This document shows, one piece after another, positions 8,201 to 17,571 of a DNA stretch of 64,000 nucleotides (within the stretch, counting starts at the first letter, position 1; each line of letters opens with the position of its first letter). Source of the DNA: Lachnospiraceae bacterium UBA3821 (GTDB lineage Bacteria > Bacillota > Clostridia > Lachnospirales > Lachnospiraceae); assembly GCA_002368865.1 (NCBI GenBank), contig DFDT01000147.1:1-64000 (forward strand), written 5' to 3'. Below the pieces are notes generated by a model that was not told the origin of the DNA, did not search any database, and saw only the letters and a program-made list of their open reading frames with translations. The translations under genes and the position numbers were made by a program.

Positions 8201-10154
8201 TAAAATCAATAGGAATCACATTCCCCTCCTGGATCAGCGTCTGTTCCTCCACGCCCCCGATTCTGATTGGAGCAATCCCTCCGGTAAACTCACGGGAGAT
8301 GTCCACATAAGAATTCATCCCGCCCTTGGATACATTCTCCCACACGGCCTTTCTTCCGCTGAACCCGGTCAACGTGTAGATAGCGATGTCCTTAAACTGA
8401 TAGTCATCCTTCGCGCCATCCTCCAACCTGATCGTAAGTCCTGTGAAATGATCCACATCCCGCAGCGAGACAATGAATTTTACCGTACTTCCGCTGGCTG
8501 TCCCCAGCTTATACCCCAGATCCGTCACATCGGCAGGCCAGTATCCGTAATATTCCCTCGTGGCTTCCCGCACGGAGATATCGGAGCTTTCCCGCTCTCT
8601 CCCCGACAGATCTACATATCTTAACACAAGATTGATATCCGATTCGGTACCGGCAGCGGACATATCATCCGTGCCCATCTCGATCAGGTAATATTCATTG
8701 TTGCTTAAAACTGTCAGATCCTTGTCATCATATGCCTTCAGGTCAAGCTTCGTGGTGGCATCCGCCGGCAATGCGTCACCCTCTATGTTGGTCGCCAGCT
8801 GATACAACTCCGGCTTTCCCTTGATATCGTATTCTAACAGTGCTCCTTTCATGATCGGCAGGATATCCGCCCGGTTCATATTGTAGACTGCCGCACTGAT
8901 CAGTCTGACATCATCGGTTTTACTCGAATCATACCTCGTCGATCTGCGGCTTTTTAAAGACGAACTGCCTGCGTAGGCAACCTCCTTGATATCCCCCGCC
9001 TTGTAAGCCTCCGCACCACCCAGTGTACAGGTGACATCCGTGATCTGGGCGCAATCGGGCAGAATACCTGTATATGCCAGACTGCCGCCCTGCTGTCCCA
9101 GTCCCAGTACCGGTCCGGTGATTCCGTTCGTATAAGCCCAGTAGGTCGCCCCGATGATCGCCGGCAGATGCAGGAACCGTGTCTGCCCATAAATGTCCGT
9201 ATAAGTGATATTCAACACAAATGTCTCTGTCAGTCCCATGTGCATGAGATCAGCCTTCTTCTCCGCGTACTCATTGACCAGACAGTCAAAACCTGCCCCG
9301 TATCTGTCCGCGAAGGTAAAGCTGAAGCCGTATTCATTCGTCTCCTGGGATTCATGCCGTGCATAAGCCTTACCGTCAAAGCTCTTCACCAGCGTGGCCT
9401 TCTGATTCAAATGCAGATAATTGGCGTCATTCTCCGACCAGTTATAGTTCCCGCCCGTCACCTGAGCGATCATATCCCCGGCAAAATCAATGTACCATGC
9501 GTCAGACCATACGCCTGCCATCCGCAGACCATACACTTCATCCACCCGGAACAGTCTGAGTCCCTGACAGGTCCAGGTACCCTTGTCACCCATAAAAGCA
9601 TCGATACGATCCACGCTCTGGATCTCCCATTGCGTGGTAAAGTAAAACTGATCCGTATGGTACTGCCTCAGTCCGGATCCGTCGCCCTTCTTGTCCCAGG
9701 CATTGTTTGTGGCATACTTCAGATTATCATTGACAGCATCCAAAACCGTCTTATCCGTGCCGTATTTCGCCGCCTGTATTCTCCCCAGCATCAGAGAATC
9801 CTCATTGGGGAAAATATACTGTCTCCGCTTCACATTCCCCGTGTCCGTATACCGGATCTCAAAGAACTCGATCTGGGCTCCGTCATTGATGCCTGTAGTG
9901 GTCTCAAGTATGTATGTTTTGGTAACCTGCGTCCCCTCTGCGGCTTCAACCTTTCCAAAATCCAAAAGGTTCTCATAAAATTGCACAGGAAATCCGGCTG
10001 CCACAAGTATCGCTGTCAGCAACGCGCAAACCGTGCGTTTTACCGAGTTCGCACATCTGTGCGCCCCGCCTGCACTCCTTTTCTTTTGTACTTTTACGGA
10101 TATCATCCGTCCGGACTCCTCTTTCATCCGATCCTGTAATCTCGTCTCTGCCAT
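5268..10154 (-). CDS. Giant secreted multidomain beta-rich protein (1628 aa)
   Basis: A positively charged N-terminus is followed by a hydrophobic segment (VCALLTAILVAAGFPV) and VEAAEG, so it should be Sec-exported. Several stretches resemble PLAT/LH2-like beta sandwiches: FTGLTIRLEDGAKDDYQFKD followed by an aromatic I-Y segment near residue 555, and a similar VTSIRIIPDDSSEDSKKFDK near residue 765. Near the end comes a Pro-Lys-Leu-Thr segment that looks like the last Ig-like domain. The final 50 residues are a Gly/Ser/Thr/Asn/Asp repeat (SGTGSGDGN units). I see no LPxTG motif or C-terminal membrane helix, so attachment would be by another route. It lies between the STAS gene and the lipoprotein gene. 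A large extracellular adhesin or shell component of the secretion complex is plausible. ATGs at codons 10 and 17 are alternative starts. Confidence 0.75.
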   Translation of the reverse strand: MAETRLQDRMKEESGRMISVKVQKKRSAGGAHRCANSVKRTVCALLTAILVAAGFPVQFYENLLDFGKVEAAEGTQVTKTYILETTTGINDGAQIEFFEIRYTDTGNVKRRQYIFPNEDSLMLGRIQAAKYGTDKTVLDAVNDNLKYATNNAWDKKGDGSGLRQYHTDQFYFTTQWEIQSVDRIDAFMGDKGTWTCQGLRLFRVDEVYGLRMAGVWSDAWYIDFAGDMIAQVTGGNYNWSENDANYLHLNQKATLVKSFDGKAYARHESQETNEYGFSFTFADRYGAGFDCLVNEYAEKKADLMHMGLTETFVLNITYTDIYGQTRFLHLPAIIGATYWAYTNGITGPVLGLGQQGGSLAYTGILPDCAQITDVTCTLGGAEAYKAGDIKEVAYAGSSSLKSRRSTRYDSSKTDDVRLISAAVYNMNRADILPIMKGALLEYDIKGKPELYQLATNIEGDALPADATTKLDLKAYDDKDLTVLSNNEYYLIEMGTDDMSAAGTESDINLVLRYVDLSGRERESSDISVREATREYYGYWPADVTDLGYKLGTASGSTVKFIVSLRDVDHFTGLTIRLEDGAKDDYQFKDIAIYTLTGFSGRKAVWENVSKGGMNSYVDISREFTGGIAPIRIGGVEEQTLIQEGNVIPIDFTTSKVGELEDTKWDLNKYSVTYADAMQNFGFTKSRKTYEVTVNVFDDTVATDDNGNVVSSGGNGDAGSENLFYFQLIFQNGSSSYVLANQQLKGDRFNSGEPAGFTIVTNQDYGEVTSIRIIPDDSSEDSKKFDKLRIESIEVTEGATSGTHKCWIAENVGWIGIGYTEEQEKNGAIGKKGRSAAELARTIPIDYTTYVAQLEFAIHTNESSQYAEDANGNPVDVAGQLRGKVWAKINYVNLKGERKTTQSFDLVKAMYDYMKKKPSSTAGGATSDTSLMFREKQTDRFLYNITDVSELVSMDLDITQLDDPYYWSIGSVSAKLVSEKGKLRLNAYGEYEYQRSQKEELLCNQTSESTPAYRPFLKKNSVVKQNIVFTKNEIKVSQNYGTAVSAITREPASQNDELNVYVFPSIGQGGNDMTEYDLNCTMYYAHLNGSMYETGTSHMDKYIPTGDETGRPVFYALGLRASCMTDLNRIILSAEADRATVARMDYAIIQQVRSGVVVANYYINLEHDNAFSFQPKFPSTNVTAIGYQDEQVLTLQFGEGTETKNLVADRQDIAVALTYKTTADPSGKEFTTPYVYLTDQDVNKIRTGQVLDVKFSQMFVGEVTGVTIAAIGNVESYVDAASVSVYQTDVAGTKSRVGFYSFGDGIAVGVVPLTMNRTADSFDDVDAVRTVTLTFKTMGASDAYESGTADPIWMRLYYATDDLGNVDWTDRTDIRKYLIDDSENFLTGQTQSVRFLVKGAAALRRVEIEPRSVGGIGNAGWSVDTVTAQLDNEQPVTRTIAARIYEGEPRSITLANITVAAQVYNFNPSRNANDTQRVQMSGVKLIAQPEKEFIIIPYAYGSDRGCRVYAVEVNPEGYAGGELTDYMEESGGNYVFTPPKLTQTKYYRITVESEEVPTSKLEIELTVNGVEEEKKTSDNTNGNGESGTGSGDGNSSESGTGSGDGNSDENGTGTANGNEGTTVSGGDAG

Positions 10155-10210
10155 GCCGATCCTTGCCTTTACCCTTGATTCCTGCTAACACAGTTCCCGC
10201 TGTTTCGCCC

Positions 10211-10531
10211 TTACGATTCTGTCGCAAAATTCAACAATCCCGAAAAACCTGTGATTGCAAATACTTCCATGATGTTCTGACTCACATTTTTGAGCAGCAG
10301 CATGCCGCCGCGCTTATTCATCTTAATATGGATATGCTTCAGTACACGCAGACCCGCACTGGAGATGTAAGTCAACTCCTCCATGTTCAATACCAGATGA
10401 TCAAAGCGATCCGATACCTCCTCCAGATACTCCTCCACCTCGGTCACTGTCTGCATATCCAGTTCTCCCTTCATCAGCAGTTCAGCCTCATCACCCTTAT
10501 TTACAAGTTTGATAGACAGCTTATTTGTCAT
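10211..10531 (-). CDS. STAS-domain anti-anti-sigma factor (SpoIIAA/RsbV type)
   Basis: The 106-residue protein is a single STAS domain: GELDMQTVTEVEEYL, LVLNMEELTYISSAGLRVL and MEVFAITGFSGLLNFA. Ser58 in YISSAGL aligns with the serine that is phosphorylated by SpoIIAB/RsbW kinases and dephosphorylated by SpoIIE/RsbU phosphatases. In that scheme the unphosphorylated form captures the anti-sigma kinase and frees its target. The matching kinase (23713-24126) and phosphatase (22136-23716) are encoded in the neighbouring operon. This gene sits inside the secretion operon directly after the VirB4 gene, with an AGGAGG site 8 bases before the ATG, so its level follows expression of the secretion genes. 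That placement would give positive feedback if the circuit activates this operon, which is inference. Confidence 0.9.
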   Translation of the reverse strand: MTNKLSIKLVNKGDEAELLMKGELDMQTVTEVEEYLEEVSDRFDHLVLNMEELTYISSAGLRVLKHIHIKMNKRGGMLLLKNVSQNIMEVFAITGFSGLLNFATES

Positions 10532-10585
10532 TTTTCTTTCCTCCTGTTTCTAATACCTTTTTTTTATTATTTTCGTTGCAAAGAA

Positions 10586-13500
10586 TTACCTTTTTTTCTT
10601 TTGCTTCCGCAGAATAGCCACCACCTCTCCGAGCTCCTCCAGCGAGACATCCGCCACCTCACCGGGCGCTACCAGTTCCGAAATGTCCTCCAGATGGTTT
10701 ACCTTCTCCGCCGCTTTCCTGTCATCCGTTTCCTCCTCCGCTACCGAACGCATCAGATCCATGATGTCAAAGTCACCATCGCCTGCAGTATCCTCCTCAT
10801 CCTCGTCGGTGTCGTCCAATTCAAACAGCCCGGAAAAATCAAACTCGTCATCGTCCTCATCCTCATTGTTCTCTTCCGTATCGGTACTGATTTCCCCGGT
10901 CTCGTCCTCATCATCTTCCGGCTCGATGTCGATCACGATCTCAATGTCATCATCGTCCTCGTCATCCTCATCAAAACTATCATCCGGCGCCTCCTCGTAG
11001 AAGCCACGATCCAACTTGTCATCCTCATCAAAGTCATCGTCCGGCTCCTCAGCATCAAACTCAGGCTCCTGCAATCCGGCAAGCTCCTCGTCCTCCGAAG
11101 CATCCTCAAACAGCAAATCCTCCCACCGGTTCTCTTCATCCTCCACAGACACTTTTCCTGCGGGCTCACCCTTGACCTCAGCCAGTACCTCCGCCAGTAC
11201 CTGCTTGCGGATATTCTCCATCATGGCCACATAATCCACCAGCGGCACTACAGCCTGGTTGAAACCGGACTGAGCATAACCGGTCTGAACCATTTCCGGT
11301 TCTTTACGCACCGGTCTGGCCTGAAGCATGCTGTCCTCGTTTCTCTGCGTCCTTCTCGCCTCGATCAGCGCATCCAATTCTTCATCAGACATCTCAAAAT
11401 CGTCAGCTATATCTAACAGTTTTGAACCCTTCTGCACTCCGACATCCCCGATCTTGTCGGTCACAGCCTTTTGGGTGTCCTTCTCCTGCGCCCTGGCCTC
11501 CTCTTCGGTAACCTCCTCAATGAACACGGATTTCTTTCTGGCCTTTGCGGCTTCTTCCAGGGGGATGACGACCGTTTTCCTGTTTGCCTTTGTGTTGGCC
11601 AGATTCCGCTCTCTGCTCCCGCCTATAAAGTCCTCCCATGCAGCCGCACCTTCTGTACCGGTGTAATATCTGCTCTTAAAATCCTTGTCCTGGAACATAT
11701 CCACCATATTTTTCGGAACTTCCACCCGGAAAGTGGACCGGCTGTTAGCGCTCATGACTGTGAATGCCTGACCGCGGGGCGCCTGGATGATCTGCTCCTG
11801 CTCGCTCTCATTGATCCCGCCGGCCTTCTCATACAGCTTGCACAGGTCATGCATGTCGTTGGGTGCCAGTGCAAAGATAAAGCTGTACTGGCAGGCGTTG
11901 ATGATGGCCGTGGACTTTCTGGCAATCTCCTCACTTCCCACAAAATCCTTGATATTTTGCGTGATAACAATCTGCATTCCGTTGTACTTACGGATACGTT
12001 TTGCCAGCTGGAACATGAAGTCCAGCGCAATTGGGAACTTGGCGTCAATAAATACATGCGCCTCGTCGATCACCACCACAATCTTCCGGTTCAATCCGTA
12101 TTTCGCATTATAATCACGGTTCTTGATGATCTCGTTATCTATGTATTTCAAAACCAGCAGCATCTGCGCATTGGCGATCGTTGTATTCCGGTTCGCCAGC
12201 ATGGACTGGAAGTTAAATACCGTGAAATTCTCATCGGTGGTGACTGTGGAAGGTCCGTTCCAGATATTGGAATTTCGGCCGCCGGTGGCAAACTTTGCCA
12301 CATAGTTCACCAGTGTCCTCAGCATGGATCGGGTATATTCGTTGTCATTCCGCTCAAACTCACCCAGTACCGCGTCATACAGATTGTCAAAAATAGGATA
12401 ATCCTCAGGCCGCAGCTTAGAGAGGTCGGTTTCCGGCGTGATCCCAAAGTTGGTATATAACCGCTCCGTCAGGTTGTTCAGGTACTCTAATGCGTCCTTA
12501 TCAATCTCCGGCAGGATCTGCCTGTAAAATTCCTCCAAAAACTGCAGATGTGTCGAAAAGCTGCCCGCCGCCGTGCCACCGCCTTCCTCGTCATCATCCA
12601 ACGCCGTGATGATATGGAACGGGTTTAAGCGTCCGTACTGCGCATTTGCCACATTGATGACCTTTCCGTGCAGATTCTGCGCCAGTTCTGCGTACTCATT
12701 CTCCGGATCCAGGATAAAGATCTTCGCATCCTCTGAGGCCAGATTGGACAGGATACTCTTGGTCGCATAGGACTTACCGGAACCGGACTTTCCGATGATC
12801 ACCATGTTGGAATTCACACGCTCCGAATCCCTGCGGAAGAAATTGATGAACACAGGCACGCCGTCACTGCTTCCCAGCTTGATCCCGCCCTCATCAGAAA
12901 TATGCGCATAGATCCAGGGATAACCCGCAGCCACGGAATTGCTCGGGATGCCCCTTCCCTGTTTCGCCTCCGGATCCAGGGCACTGATCTGGGAACCGAT
13001 AAAAGCATTCATCTGGTTGAAATCCATGCCGTTTAAGCGGAAATTACTCTCCTGCCAGGTGCGTCGCACCGTCTTTTTTAACCCCGAAATCTCCGGGAAC
13101 AGGGACGGCCACTCTTCCAGCGCCTTATTGATCCTGGTCATCTGCACATCATAAGCTGTCACATAGATATTGCACTCTAAAAGCTCCTCGCCCTCTCCCT
13201 GCAGAGTCACCAACAGGTTGCTCAGGGTATCGATGTGGCTCTGCAGCTCGATCCGCTTGGAATCTATGCCGGTAGCACTGTACTGCCCACGCAGCTCCTG
13301 CAGGGATCGGTCAATGGTACGGATCGCCTTGCCCCTCTCCATGGGTGCGCACTTCACCACGACCTTCGTCGCCGGCAGGGACATTACTCCTGCCAGCCAG
13401 GCATCCCCGACCCACGCGGGATAGTTCACCACACGGAAATTATGGGTGACCATGTCATTGACCTCAACGGTCCGGTATTTCACCGCCACCTTCCAGGGCA

Positions 13501-14755
13501 TCGCCCACTGTGCATAGTCCTCCGGCTGATACTTCTCAATGTCACGCTCATTAAAATCAATCTGATTCGTATACTTTAAGAAGATTGCCAGCTCCTTCGT
13601 ATCCAGCCTGCGCACCGTCATCTCACCCTTCTCCAGGGAGTCGACAGCCGCCTTGGTCTGCAGCTCCAGCTGCTTTTTGTCGCTCTCGAAGAGCACAATA
13701 TAATAAAACGACGCGACGACCTGCTTGTCGGAGCATAATCCTTTCAACTCCGCCAACCGGTCGTTCTCAATATCCACTCTTGCCTGAAACTCCTCCTCGC
13801 TCATCAGCCCGCTCTCATAGGATTTTCGGATCTGCACGAGTTTTTCCTCCTCCTTTGCCAGATACTTGTCATATATGATCGGTCTCTCCAGCTTTACAAT
13901 ATTCGCAGCGAAACCGCTGTGTATTCCCCTGAGCACCCGGCCAACTCCGGACTCTATGGAATTGTTACGTCTATGCTTACTGAAGAACCGGAATTCCACC
14001 GGATCGATCTCGATAACGGCTCCGTAATACTTCCCGTTATATTCGATCAGATTGTCCTTCACGCCGGTGAAGGGCATGATATTCTCTATAAAATCATAAT
14101 TGGCGTTCTCTTCCCTTTCACGTCTTGCCTCCTGCTTTGCCTGCTTCTTCGCCGCGCTTCTCTGGGCTCTGGCAAGCCACACTGCATTCTTCTCCTCCGC
14201 TGTCGCTGTCTTGCTCTTTAGGATCTTATTTTCCTCCCTGATCAGCGCCTTTTCGGATTGTCCGGCTGACCTTTGGCTGTTTTCCTTTTTTTTCTTCTCC
14301 TTCGTGCCTTTTTGACCGGCTCTCTCTTTTTCTCTCTCCGACTGCGTCTCTACATGCTCCACGATCCTGTCCCAGATGATACCATCATCCTCCTCCAGAA
14401 CATTCCCGCCGGATTCATTCTTCTCTTTATAGCGCTCGATAAAATCCTCCCGGATTTCTCCCCTGCCCTTCTTCTCCAGCATCTCGTCGTCATAGACTCT
14501 CGCATACCGTCTGACATACGCAAAATGCCGCAGGATATGCAGGATCACGATATAGTTCGGCTCCGTATCCATGCGGATCAGCAGGATTGCCGCGATCACA
14601 AATATAACCAGGCAAACCGCAAACTTGGCCGGTACGGACGACAGGACCACCAGGATCAGCATCACCAACGCGATCCCTGCGACCAAAGCGTCCCATATGG
14701 ATATTCCCTTGAAAAGCTCAATCTGTACTTTTGTTTTGCCAGGTATTAATCTCAT
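10586..14755 (-). CDS. PrgI-VirB4 fusion ATPase of a type IV secretion system
   Basis: Residues 1-90 contain two membrane helices in the PrgI-like arrangement (ALVAGIALVMLILVVL, then FVIAAILLIRM). The rest is a VirB4/TraC-type ATPase. Walker A is IGKSGSGKSYATK near residue 655 and Walker B is VVVIDEAHVFIDA near 895. ITQNIKDFVGSEEIARKS and the late arginine region fit the family. Fused PrgI-VirB4 proteins are typical of Firmicute and Mollicute conjugative elements. The protein is unusually long (1389 aa) because residues from about 1230 onward form an extremely Asp/Glu-rich tail that ends in a basic KKKR. The start has a clean AAGGAG site. It should form the cytoplasmic motor of the channel together with the VirB6-like and VirD4-like neighbours. 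Confidence 0.92.
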   Translation of the reverse strand: MRLIPGKTKVQIELFKGISIWDALVAGIALVMLILVVLSSVPAKFAVCLVIFVIAAILLIRMDTEPNYIVILHILRHFAYVRRYARVYDDEMLEKKGRGEIREDFIERYKEKNESGGNVLEEDDGIIWDRIVEHVETQSEREKERAGQKGTKEKKKKENSQRSAGQSEKALIREENKILKSKTATAEEKNAVWLARAQRSAAKKQAKQEARREREENANYDFIENIMPFTGVKDNLIEYNGKYYGAVIEIDPVEFRFFSKHRRNNSIESGVGRVLRGIHSGFAANIVKLERPIIYDKYLAKEEEKLVQIRKSYESGLMSEEEFQARVDIENDRLAELKGLCSDKQVVASFYYIVLFESDKKQLELQTKAAVDSLEKGEMTVRRLDTKELAIFLKYTNQIDFNERDIEKYQPEDYAQWAMPWKVAVKYRTVEVNDMVTHNFRVVNYPAWVGDAWLAGVMSLPATKVVVKCAPMERGKAIRTIDRSLQELRGQYSATGIDSKRIELQSHIDTLSNLLVTLQGEGEELLECNIYVTAYDVQMTRINKALEEWPSLFPEISGLKKTVRRTWQESNFRLNGMDFNQMNAFIGSQISALDPEAKQGRGIPSNSVAAGYPWIYAHISDEGGIKLGSSDGVPVFINFFRRDSERVNSNMVIIGKSGSGKSYATKSILSNLASEDAKIFILDPENEYAELAQNLHGKVINVANAQYGRLNPFHIITALDDDEEGGGTAAGSFSTHLQFLEEFYRQILPEIDKDALEYLNNLTERLYTNFGITPETDLSKLRPEDYPIFDNLYDAVLGEFERNDNEYTRSMLRTLVNYVAKFATGGRNSNIWNGPSTVTTDENFTVFNFQSMLANRNTTIANAQMLLVLKYIDNEIIKNRDYNAKYGLNRKIVVVIDEAHVFIDAKFPIALDFMFQLAKRIRKYNGMQIVITQNIKDFVGSEEIARKSTAIINACQYSFIFALAPNDMHDLCKLYEKAGGINESEQEQIIQAPRGQAFTVMSANSRSTFRVEVPKNMVDMFQDKDFKSRYYTGTEGAAAWEDFIGGSRERNLANTKANRKTVVIPLEEAAKARKKSVFIEEVTEEEARAQEKDTQKAVTDKIGDVGVQKGSKLLDIADDFEMSDEELDALIEARRTQRNEDSMLQARPVRKEPEMVQTGYAQSGFNQAVVPLVDYVAMMENIRKQVLAEVLAEVKGEPAGKVSVEDEENRWEDLLFEDASEDEELAGLQEPEFDAEEPDDDFDEDDKLDRGFYEEAPDDSFDEDDEDDDDIEIVIDIEPEDDEDETGEISTDTEENNEDEDDDEFDFSGLFELDDTDEDEEDTAGDGDFDIMDLMRSVAEEETDDRKAAEKVNHLEDISELVAPGEVADVSLEELGEVVAILRKQKKKR

Positions 14756-14773
14756 AACTGACTCCTTTATGCA

Positions 14774-16495
14774 TTATTCATCATCGCCGGTGCTGTGATT
14801 GCTCTCCGGCAGGGAACCGCCGGAACTGCTATCCGAACTGTCCGAACCGCCGGAACTGTTTCCCGATCCACCGGAGGATTTATCATCACTCTTCAGCTTA
14901 TCATATCCCCATTTTGCAACACTGCCTACGCCCTTTGTAACGGCCCATGCCCCGCCCAGAACCTGAAACGGCGCCGCCAAGGCTTTGTCGCCCCAGCTGG
15001 AAGCGTCTGAGTTGATGGACTGCATGCCCGCACTGTTCGCCAGGATACCTGTGATCACACCACTGGCCTTCTTTGCCACGATAAACCCGCCGATCAACAG
15101 GATCGTCTTGCCTAACAGATCCATGGTAGAACTTTCAAACAGAACCAGGTTACTGTCAATGATGATCGGGATGAACAATAAAAGCACCCGCATTGCGATC
15201 ACCGTTCCCAGCACACTGAACGCCTGCACTGAAAAAGCGATCGTCCACTGCTTCCGTTTCTCCCCGTCATCCAACGGTTCAATGGCAAACACCAGCGGTC
15301 CGATCAGATACAGCACCATCAGCATAAAAATTCTGGTCACACAGCTGAAGATGATCACTGCCAGATTCCAGATCAACGCGATCACCACCAACAGATTGAT
15401 CAGATAGCTGTATCCGTTGGCGCCGAAGCCGAAGCTGAAGTCATTCATCGCCTGTTCCACGTTATAAATATTCTTCTCCCCATAGTAATAGGGTCCCCTC
15501 AGTCCGTCTGTCATGGATGGATTTACATTGTATTTGTCCGTTTTGGCCGCCGACATAGTACCCACCAGAAAGGCAAACCGATCCATAGGGATATTCTGAC
15601 TGACCTGTGTCTTCTGTCGATCATAATGACTGATGGGCTTGAAGCCCGGGTTGGTCTGCAGTACCTTCACTGCATTCTTGATGGATCTGGACACGCTCTC
15701 ATAATAAACATCCAGCTTTAGATCCCTGCTCAGGTTTGCCGAGAATGCGATCTCCTCGATCACAGACTGCCAGGTATCGATCTCCTTGCCGCTTGCATCC
15801 TTTGTCACATAATAGAAATCAAACACACCCTGGTTGTCCAGATAATCCAGATCCGGCCGGATCTCGTTAAAGCAGCTGTTGATGTTATAGGTGCTCTCAT
15901 AGGACGGATTCATGGAATAATTACCAATGGTATTGAGGATACGCCCCATCGCCGCATACTGCTCATCTGTGAAATCAATGTACTTTGCCTTATCCAGGTC
16001 GTTCCCATGGTCAAAGGTAAAATTGATCTGCTGAAGCAGCTTGCCGGTGAGGGATAACACCACCATCATGATGATATTCATCGTCAGGATCAGGAGCAGG
16101 CTCTTTGCCAGACTGCCTAAAATCTGTCCCAGTGAACGCTGATCCTTGTCCCTGCCGTCAAACATCTTCCGTGCCACAGCCACCATCGCCACGGCAAAAG
16201 CCAATACAATGCCGATAAGTGCCATACCCCAGTATACATTGGATATCGCATGATTCTCAAAAAATACATCGATCAGAAACTTATCCTTTGCCCCGTTGTA
16301 GGTCACCCTTGTCTGCCCGGAGAACACCTGGAACATCTGGTCAAGGTAATATACCAGCTTGCACAGTCCGCACACCAGATAGTACATCCACTTATATACC
16401 GTAGCCTCCAGCAGCTCCTGCATGCCCATAGACGCATAATCTGAAATTGTATCTGCCACATCTGAGAAAAAATCGCCTATCGCTAACGCTCTCAT
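14774..16495 (-). CDS. VirB6/TrbL-like polytopic channel protein
   Basis: About seven hydrophobic segments are visible, including VYWGMALIGIVLAFAVAMVA, LLILTMNIIMMVVL, FMLMVLYLIGPLVFAIEPL and LLIGGFIVAKKASGVITGI. The GPLVFAIEPLDDGEK and GGFIVAKKASGVI regions match the membrane protein that follows VirD4 and precedes VirB4 in Firmicute conjugative elements (TrsL or Mbov_0396-like). It would form the inner-membrane part of the channel. The C-terminal 35 residues are Ser/Gly-rich and disordered. I chose the ATG at 16495 (MRALAIGDFF) because GGGAG lies ten bases upstream. The longer frame to 16537 would need a TTG start without a clear ribosome site. The gene ends 18 bases before the VirB4 gene. 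Confidence 0.85.
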   Translation of the reverse strand: MRALAIGDFFSDVADTISDYASMGMQELLEATVYKWMYYLVCGLCKLVYYLDQMFQVFSGQTRVTYNGAKDKFLIDVFFENHAISNVYWGMALIGIVLAFAVAMVAVARKMFDGRDKDQRSLGQILGSLAKSLLLILTMNIIMMVVLSLTGKLLQQINFTFDHGNDLDKAKYIDFTDEQYAAMGRILNTIGNYSMNPSYESTYNINSCFNEIRPDLDYLDNQGVFDFYYVTKDASGKEIDTWQSVIEEIAFSANLSRDLKLDVYYESVSRSIKNAVKVLQTNPGFKPISHYDRQKTQVSQNIPMDRFAFLVGTMSAAKTDKYNVNPSMTDGLRGPYYYGEKNIYNVEQAMNDFSFGFGANGYSYLINLLVVIALIWNLAVIIFSCVTRIFMLMVLYLIGPLVFAIEPLDDGEKRKQWTIAFSVQAFSVLGTVIAMRVLLLFIPIIIDSNLVLFESSTMDLLGKTILLIGGFIVAKKASGVITGILANSAGMQSINSDASSWGDKALAAPFQVLGGAWAVTKGVGSVAKWGYDKLKSDDKSSGGSGNSSGGSDSSDSSSGGSLPESNHSTGDDE

Positions 16496-16569
16496 CTTAC
16501 TTGTCTCCCTTACTTCCCTCACCCGCACGATCCACAAGCCCTGCGCGCTTTTTGTATCTGCCGTTCAGA

Positions 16570-17571
16570 CTAACGTATCTTCAAATGAGTTCTGTGATAG
16601 TGCACATACGCCACAGCCCCGAAGATCACTGCAAGAAATAACAGCAAAAAGATCCAGCCGTTCCTGTCCAGATAGATCATGATCGTGAACGGATACGTAC
16701 TTATGTTGCCGGCCTCGTCCACCGCAGTGACCACATATCTGCCGCTCTGTGTGAGCGTATGTGACAGGATCATCTTGTATTCTTCACCGTTCTTCGTGAT
16801 GGAAACGGTATCATGTTCTCCCTTCCCCTGAATGGTCACGGGTCCTCTGGCTTTACCGTTCTCATCCACACCTTCCAGCACGAGCTGCGGAGGCGTGGTG
16901 TCGATCGTCACCTTCAATGTGTAGCCGATCTGCGTCTGCGGGCACTCATATTCCACCACATAATAGCCCTCCTGTGACATATCCACAAACTTCCGGGACC
17001 AATTGACCGTTTCCCCGTCCCTTGTGACATTCGTAATCCGAAGTCCATCCGGCATGGAATAATTCAGGATCTGTCCCGTTGAACTGCCCACGATTGTGAA
17101 AGAAAACAGACTCCGCGCCTGCTCCCCGGAGATCATGCGCACCGTATAATTTCCGCTGTCCGAAATCCCTCCCTTGGGATATTCGATCTCCTCGCCGTTT
17201 CGATAAAACATCACCGCCACATCGTCCGGCACGGTGACCGTCACCTTGTCCCGCACGATCATGCCGTCCGCCACATTCGCATAAACATCCGAAATACCGG
17301 TGGGATACGCAAAGAGCCGTTTCTCTGTATCATAATACATCGTATCTGACAGCCAGACACTGTTGGATACCACCTGCATCTCCGAACCGCTGTCTCCTCC
17401 CTGAATGCGTTCCCCCGTAAAGGAATCCAGTTGTCCATAGTAATCAAAATCCGATGCGCGGGCCGACATTGCCGCACCTGAAATGCCACAGGCGGCGACC
17501 AAAATGCCCACCGCGCATTTTATGCCGATTCCCCTATTTATTTCCTGCATCTTCCGCACTATCTTATGCAT
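16570..17571 (-). CDS. Membrane-anchored Ig-like extracellular protein
   Basis: The ATG at 17571 overlaps the end of the VirD4 gene by 8 bases, so the two are translationally coupled. A signal peptide (CAVGILVAACGISGAAMSARA) leads into about 270 residues of extracellular beta-sandwich sequence. At least two Ig-like units are visible. One is around VPDDVAVMFYRNGEEI. The other starts at VTIDTTPPQLVLEGV and ends VVTAVDEAGNISTYPFTI, which is the Bacterial Ig pattern. A C-terminal helix (WIFLLLFLAVIFGAVAYVHY) and a basic tail anchor it. Proteins of this design occur next to VirD4/VirB6 in Clostridial conjugative elements and may line the outside of the channel. I do not recognise a named family. 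Confidence 0.75.
   Translation of the reverse strand: MHKIVRKMQEINRGIGIKCAVGILVAACGISGAAMSARASDFDYYGQLDSFTGERIQGGDSGSEMQVVSNSVWLSDTMYYDTEKRLFAYPTGISDVYANVADGMIVRDKVTVTVPDDVAVMFYRNGEEIEYPKGGISDSGNYTVRMISGEQARSLFSFTIVGSSTGQILNYSMPDGLRITNVTRDGETVNWSRKFVDMSQEGYYVVEYECPQTQIGYTLKVTIDTTPPQLVLEGVDENGKARGPVTIQGKGEHDTVSITKNGEEYKMILSHTLTQSGRYVVTAVDEAGNISTYPFTIMIYLDRNGWIFLLLFLAVIFGAVAYVHYHRTHLKIR

Noticed and set aside
9973-10227. 84-codon minus-strand frame at the start of the 1628-aa gene
   Set aside because: Out-of-frame shadow of the signal-peptide region; highly charged with no recognisable features.
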